Shown piece after piece: positions 7,101-10,183 of a stretch of DNA of 10,183 nt. Under the pieces are notes generated by a model, which saw only the letters and a list, made by a program, of their open reading frames with translations, was not told the origin of the DNA and did no database searches. This DNA is from Phoronis pallida. Lineage: Eukaryota > Phoronida > Phoronidae. A program made the position numbers and the translations under genes. The stretch covers positions 1 through 10,183 of the forward strand of contig JAOXYC010249677.1 in NCBI GenBank assembly GCA_028565715.1. Direction: 5' to 3'. Position 1 is the stretch's first letter. Each line of letters opens with the position of its first letter.

Positions 7101-8959
7101 AAGTTTTCGGAACTTTAAGTTAACCTAGCTCCTCCTGTTGGCCAAATTTGTTCATTAAAAATCCATATTTTAATGGTTTTTGTTGATTTTCTCCAAAACC
7201 CCTCAAGCGATTTTGACGAAACTAGGTACACGTACTCTGGGTGGTGAATGGCAGTGACAGAAAAGTTTTCAGAACTATAAGTCAACCCTAGCTCCCCCTG
7301 TTGTCCAAATTTGTTCGTTTAAAATCCTCATTAATGGTTTTTGTTGATTTTCTCTGAAACCCCTCAAGTGATTTTGGCGAAACTTGGTACACATGCTCTG
7401 GTTGATGATTGGCTGGCCTGATAATGTTTTCGGCACTAATTGTCAACCCTAGCTCCCCCTGTTGGCCAAATTTATTTTTTTTAAATTGGTCTTCGTGGAT
7501 TTTTCTCTGAAACGGTTCAACCGAGTTTGATGAAACTTAGTTACATAATGTTCTGGATGTCATTGGCGGAAGCTCCCCCTGTAGGCTAAATTTGTTCATT
7601 AAAAATGGTTTTCGTTGATTTTCTCTGAAATGTTCGAGTGGTTTTGACAAAACTTGGTAGTCCTCTACAATATCTGGCTGCTATAGGAAAAGGTTTGGGG
7701 CGACATTTCAATTTTTACTCCTCTTGTTGGTAAAAAATTTAAACTTGGTACAGATGTTCTTGGTGTTGATTTGCTTAAACATAAAGAGGCTGTGAGGTCT
7801 CCCTTGCTCCAACATTTGTTAATTTATTCCTCATTTCTGCTGATTTTTATTTCCTCAATGTACCACCCACGTGGACGCATCTTTTTAGCGTTGCTCTAGT
7901 ATATTTTAACCACAGTCGTTATTTTATTTTAACATATATGTGTGTAAGCTTGTTCCAGTTGTTTCAACATTCATAATTTTCACACCCTGAGCTTATTGTT
8001 AATGGTATGTTAATACCTGCCTTGTACATTGGACAGTTCTAGGGTTGAACAGTGGCAATCAATTTTCCCTGCAATCTAAGCGACGTCGATTTCACTTATC
8101 ACCCAATAGGTTGATTGGTCAATTACTTTAATAAAGTCATTATTGCCATGGAAACTGTAACAAAAATTGGAACATTATCTGATATTTTTGTGTTGAAGAA
8201 TAAGCAGTCTAAAAAACAAAGGCACTGGCAGCCAGATTACGTTCCTCAAAAAGAATACCTAGCCTTTCACCACTTTCCTGCAAATTCTATTTAAAAAAAT
8301 ATTTAGCTTGTTGGTTTGATTCTTCATTTTCTTCAGTTATCATTAGCTCTTTACATAGGCTTATATTCAATATATACCTCAACATTGATTTATTAGCAAA
8401 AACATGCATTGTGCAGAAAGAATAAGCTTGCAAGGATTTCCCATAGGTGGCGTTTGTCCTTATTTGTTACTTATGTTTAATTGACATACCGTATGTTTGC
8501 ATCATTTTTGTAAACAATAGGTTTCTTGCCAATTTGGGACAATCGTTAAATTGGGTTGTATCCAAAATTTGATTATAAATATAATTTTTAGGTAATCTCA
8601 AAATTGGTATAAAGTTACTTGTTTACCAATTTGGGACAATCTGGAAATTTCACTACATTCAACCATCCATGTCCTAACAATTGAGCACCTTTCAGGTGAA
8701 GTTCAATTTCTTGAATTCATCAATGTGGGTTATTAACCGGCAGTTCTAAGACATGAAGTCAAAACTCAAGTTTTAAGGTGTACTAAAGTGGCGGGAAAAT
8801 ACAATACTTTCCCTTGATTTATTTTCATATTGTTGGAATTAATGTTATATTTTTCAGTGTTCAAAGTGTGGTTTCTATGACGGGGAGATAAAAACAGATG
8901 CCATGCCGTGTCAAGACTGTGAACTGAAGTTTATACAGAACATCAAACCACCCAAAAAG
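4041..8959 (+). CDS. Spliced gene, 4 visible coding exons: unrecognised protein with a CX2C-X13-CX2C zinc-type cluster; incomplete at 3' end
   Basis: Four exons (4041-4110, 4510-4618, 5351-5408, 8858-8959) join in one open frame of 113 codons with consensus GT-AG borders (donors GTAAGG, GTGAGT, GTGAGT, GTGGGT). Introns are 399, 732 and 3449 bases. Predicted layout: residues 1-23 Ser/Thr-rich; 25-40 basic (SRPRRK, possible nuclear signal); 42-55 aromatic (GWYTVGSWKVYDLG); 56-79 Ser/Lys/Glu-rich linker; 80-100 cysteine cluster with Cys80, Cys83, Cys97 and Cys100; then a Lys/Pro tail ending PPKK. The cluster could be a complete zinc ribbon or the first half of a PHD-type or RING-type domain finished in later exons. 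The start ATG has A at -3 and G at +4. Frame kept across three junctions of mixed phase (1, 2, 0) is the main evidence that this is real. I do not recognise the family. A nuclear, zinc-binding role is inference. No stop codon is seen before the last donor. Confidence 0.62.
4111..4509 (+). other. Intron 1
   Basis: Bounded by GTAAGG and a pyrimidine tract ending CTACAG. It is 399 bases, and open frames through 3997-4332 and 4336-4539 are chance read-throughs of intron plus exon in other frames. I see no further exon or repeat inside it. Confidence 0.55.
4510..4618 (+). CDS. Coding exon 2: basic segment and aromatic block
   Basis: Preceded by a pyrimidine-rich acceptor (TTTTTTCTACAG) and followed by a perfect GTGAGT donor. 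Its first two bases complete a Val codon, immediately followed by Met-Ser-Arg-Pro-Arg-Arg-Lys. The exon then encodes GWYTVGSWKVYDLG and a Ser-rich end. This is the best-supported exon: both splice sites are strong and the composition is protein-like against AT-rich introns. The frame on entering is phase 1 and on leaving is phase 2. Confidence 0.68.
4619..5350 (+). other. Intron 2
   Basis: Bounded by GTGAGT and CACTTTTAG, 732 bases and very AT-rich. Besides the small foldback cluster at 4912-4981 nothing is identifiable. The strong unused acceptor-like tract at 5222-5232 leads to an early stop. Confidence 0.55.
4912..4981. repeat. Small foldback cluster with CTCTAAAT / ATTTAGAG and CCTAA / TTAGG
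   Basis: TCTAAATTTAGA (about 4913-4924) is a 12-bp palindrome. Just downstream lies a hairpin with CCTAA...TTAGG outside and CTCT...AGAG inside (about 4956-4981). Between them sits CCTCTAATCTAGG, another variant of the same letters. The arrangement resembles a tiny decayed foldback element inside intron 2. AT-rich sequence makes chance palindromes common, so this is tentative. Confidence 0.35.
5351..5408 (+). CDS. Coding exon 3: Ser/Lys/Glu-rich linker
   Basis: A 58-base exon between acceptor CACTTTTAG and donor GTGAGT. One base completes a Ser codon from exon 2, then 19 codons follow (LEKKNKVSSSKSSESSPIE). The composition is that of a flexible, phosphorylatable linker. An upstream candidate acceptor (TTTTTTTCAG, ending 5232) is stronger in pyrimidines, but using it brings an in-frame TGA after nine codons. 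Frame continuity with exons 2 and 4 supports the choice made here. Confidence 0.58.
5409..6093 (+). other. Left part of intron 3; no gene recognised
   Basis: AT-rich sequence after the exon 3 donor. Short open frames at 5413-5595 (plus) and 5623-5811 (minus) show no domain and have no splice-compatible borders with the gene. I see no repeat or RNA gene in it. Confidence 0.5.
6094..6310. repeat. Long near-palindromic hairpin, about 100-bp arms, in intron 3
   Basis: The left arm (6094-6193) and right arm (6209-6310) are reverse complements with only scattered mismatches and a few 1-2 base indels. A 27-bp block is perfect (6138-6164 against 6241-6267). The loop is only about 15 bases. There is no coding capacity. 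Arms this long, this close and this well matched suggest a foldback MITE of recent origin, and once transcribed in the intron they would form a long double-stranded stem. The right arm abuts the left end of the tandem-repeat element. Confidence 0.85.
6309..7880. mobile_element. Candidate non-autonomous element flanked by 10-bp inverted repeats and filled by a tandem array
   Basis: ATGCGTCCAC at 6309-6318 matches GTGGACGCAT at 7871-7880 in reverse complement, and these two sites lie just outside the two edges of the tandem array. Both are next to T-rich sequence, so a T-rich target duplication cannot be confirmed. After the left end comes a GTCGTCC-rich stretch (6353-6376), then the array. The right 100 bases (7770-7870) are unique. 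No transposase is present. The 10-bp match is short, and chance cannot be excluded. Confidence 0.45.
6385..7765. repeat. Tandem array, about ten decaying copies of a 161-bp unit
   Basis: Each unit holds, in order: TGGTTT(C/T)(C/T)GT(C/T)GATTTTCTC, an AAACCCCTCAAGCGATTT-type block, TTGACGAAACTTGGTACACA, a GCTCTGG/TGATGATTGG block, AACTTTAAGTCAACC, and CTCCCCCTGTTGGCCAAATT. The GACGAA-type core sits at 6425, 6571, 6731, 6892, 7053, 7215, 7376 (GGCGAA), 7529 (GATGAA) and 7646 (GACAAA), with a truncated last copy near 7741. Spacings are 146, 160, 161, 161, 162, 161, 153 and 117. Central units are most regular and edges most decayed. The period is not a multiple of three, so the short open frames across it (6612-6806, 6851-7054, 6880-7095 minus) are not a conserved protein. 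Confidence 0.88.
7881..8857 (+). other. Right part of intron 3; short direct repeat only
   Basis: AT-rich intron sequence ending in the exon 4 acceptor. CCAATTTGGGACAATC occurs twice, at 8529-8544 and 8626-8641, 97 bases apart and each preceded by a T-rich stretch. I see no other exon, RNA gene or element. Confidence 0.5.
8858..8959 (+). CDS. Coding exon 4: CX2C-X13-CX2C zinc-type cluster
   Basis: A 102-base, phase-0 exon of exactly 34 codons, between acceptor TATTTTTCAG and donor GTGGGT. The first four residues are CSKC and the second pair is CQDC, 13 residues later, followed by ELKF and a basic tail ending KPPKK. Paired CX2C knuckles at this spacing normally bind one zinc ion. Which fold is meant (ribbon, GATA-like, or the start of PHD or RING) cannot be decided without the next exon. 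The GC content is clearly above that of the flanking introns. Confidence 0.65.
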
Positions 8960-9121
8960 GTGGGTAGATTTTAAATTTCATTGGTAGTTAGGTCTTTCCA
9001 AAGCATTAGACTTGATACCGTTCTGGTTCTAGTGGCATTGTTGAATCATGGAGAGTGAGTCCCACTCAGGACGGAATGAAACTGACGCAGCCATAAGCGT
9101 GCCTCATCACTGGTGAGTGGC

Positions 9122-9140
9122 CTGAAACTCGGCCAGTTTC
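9122..9140. repeat. Small hairpin in intron 4
   Basis: TGAAACT and AGTTTCA pair across a 5-base spacer, and the preceding sequence contains the 10-bp palindrome TCACTGGTGA (about 9108-9117). The surrounding 9040-9170 block is richer in GC than the flanks and could be part of an old repeat. Function is not implied. Confidence 0.3.
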
Positions 9141-9202
9141 AAAGACACACCAGTCTGTGCAGAGGCGATCAGATCTCATTACTTTAAATACTGTTATAAA
9201 TA

Positions 9203-9290
9203 ATTATGTTTGCTTTGCTGGTGGAAGTTGTTATTTTTGAAAAGACAGAAAAAAGGAACTCTTATGTGTAATCTCCCTGATGAGTGGCAC
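9203..9290 (-). mobile_element. Inverted partial copy of the tRNA-like repeat's tail region
   Basis: Read on the minus strand this contains a match to GCCACTCATC near 9402, then GAGTTCC, TTCTGTCTTTTCAAAAATA and finally GCAAAGCAAACATAAT. This is the same order as in the plus-strand units to the right, minus the tRNA-like part. Its 9203-9240 segment faces 9291-9328 head to head, forming an inverted repeat of about 38 bp around a 50-base spacer. Confidence 0.6.
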
Positions 9291-9573
9291 CAAAAATAAT
9301 TACTTTGGCTAGCAAAGCAAACATAATACACTATTAACAATAGACTCAAAACACAGTCTTGTAATCATCAAAAATTCCTCATGCGAGTAGGGGCAGTATG
9401 GCGCCACTCATCGAGGAGATTATATATATGTACACTCAGGCTGTATAGTGTTAAAATTGACAGAAAATATGTGGACGATGGGTAGTCTAGAGGTAAAAAC
9501 ACCAGCACATGTAATGCGTGCGGGAGACCCGGGTTCGATTCCTGGTCGAGAGTTCCGTATCTTTCTGTCTTTT
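9291..9573 (+). mobile_element. tRNA-like SINE unit 1 of a tandem pair
   Basis: The unit starts CAAAAATAATTACTTTGG and ends with the tail TTCTGTCTTTT. The tRNA-like part begins near 9475: an A-box-like TAGTCTAGAGG at 9483-9493, an exact B box GGTTCGATTCC at 9532-9542, and a T arm with stem 9529-9533/9541-9545 round TTCGATT. About 180 bases of unrelated sequence precede the tRNA-like part. The anticodon arm is poorly formed, so this is not a functional tRNA gene. The minus-strand open frame 9368-9607 is only the reverse translation of this repeat. Confidence 0.68.
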
Positions 9574-9790
9574 CAAAAATAATTACTTTGGCCAGTAAAG
9601 CAAACATAATACACTATTAACAATAGACTCAAAACGCAGTCTTGAATGGTGCTACTAATTGGGGAGATTATATACATACTGACTGTATAGCGTTAAAATT
9701 GACAGAAAATTTGTGGATGATGGGTAGTTTAGAGGTAAAACACCTGCTCATGTAATGTGGGAGACCTGGGTTCAATTCCCAGTCGAGAAA
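9574..9790 (+). mobile_element. tRNA-like SINE unit 2, shortened
   Basis: Repeats unit 1 exactly 283 bases downstream, from CAAAAATAATTACTTTGG through the tRNA-like part. The A-box-like sequence is TAGTTTAGAGG at 9725-9735. The B box is altered to GGTTCAATTCC. The T arm keeps a perfect stem (9766-9770 with 9778-9782). It lacks about 65 bases present in unit 1 (the section with GGCGCCACTCATCG) and also the TTCTGTCTTTT tail, diverging after GTCGAGA. Confidence 0.66.
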
Positions 9791-10183
9791 ATCATTACTT
9801 TTTGATTTAAAAAGAGGGATTTCAATAATGCCCAAAGTCTGATTTTTGCGACAATCTGGTTATAAAGAACCCCCCACCATGTTGATTTAAACCCGGATTT
9901 TTACTCTTAGACAATCAGTTCAAAATACTGAACGGTACTACCATAATTTCATATAATACGTCTCAGGTTTTTTTTTGGTCCTTTTGTATTTTCATTATTT
10001 CACCCATTTATTCTGTAAAAACTTTTTCACATCAACATGTTTTCTATGACCTGTTTTGCATGACAATGAAACCTGTCCAAAACACTTGAATCTCAACGTT
10101 TTTATAATGTACTTTACTCTTTGCTGTGATTAGTTTCCCAAATACTCAATAGGAGGCAGGTCAGACTGGCAGTTTATTTTGAC
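9791..10183. other. No gene recognised; presumably more of intron 4
   Basis: AT-rich sequence without repeats, RNA structure or an exon with convincing splice borders. The next exon of the zinc-cluster gene is presumably further right. Confidence 0.45.

Noticed and set aside
9475-9548. A functional tRNA gene
   Set aside because: The T arm and B box are good, but the anticodon arm and acceptor stem do not pair properly, U33 is missing, and the sequence is embedded in a duplicated repeat.
9368-9607. Minus-strand open frame as a small protein
   Set aside because: It is the reverse translation of the tRNA-like unit (the B box and T arm account for the SNPGLP stretch) and is not a gene.
1-10183. 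CRISPR array, rRNA or a bacterial-type gene cluster
   Set aside because: There is no regularly spaced short repeat with unique spacers, no rRNA-like sequence, and no closely packed long open frames. The sequence has eukaryotic introns and repeats.

Overview
The window looks like animal nuclear DNA. It is AT-rich, has no bacterial-style gene packing, contains consensus GT-AG introns, and is crowded with short non-autonomous repeats: tRNA-derived SINE-like units, MITE-like inverted repeats, foldbacks and a minisatellite-bearing element. The mix of GGCGGATC-type element ends, G-run inverted repeats and decayed tandem arrays suggests a marine invertebrate, but I cannot name the species. All long open frames are short and look like noise or repeat shadows.

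Layout. Bases 1-75 hold the 3' half of a tRNA-derived SINE. Bases 76-3740 hold no gene I can support. They do contain a foldback cluster (1349-1510), a degraded DNA-element fragment with an internal duplication (about 1575-1937), a compact 24-bp-stem hairpin (1986-2057) and a MITE-like element bounded by inverted ends with opposing G and C runs (2900-3162). A CpG-rich stretch (3755-3860) leads into the only convincing gene.

The gene runs rightward as four coding exons: 4041-4110, 4510-4618, 5351-5408 and 8858-8959. Reading frame is kept across every junction. It encodes at least 113 residues: a Ser/Thr-rich N terminus, a basic segment, a short aromatic block, a Ser/Lys linker and a CX2C-X13-CX2C cysteine cluster. 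It continues past the last visible donor. I do not recognise the family. A small nuclear zinc-binding protein, or the N terminus of a larger one, is the most I can infer.

Intron 3 (5409-8857) has absorbed most of the repeats. These are a roughly 217-bp near-palindromic hairpin (6094-6310) and, abutting it, a 1.57-kb stretch flanked by 10-bp inverted repeats (6309-7880) with about ten decaying copies of a 161-bp tandem unit inside. Intron 4 begins at 8960 and carries a composite of one inverted and two tandem tRNA-like repeat units (about 9203-9790), related to the SINE fragment at the window start. The last 390 bases show nothing identifiable.

No CRISPR array, rRNA, functional tRNA, virus or multi-gene system is visible. 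The points most worth checking are the unrecognised zinc-cluster gene, the two hairpins and the tandem-repeat element.
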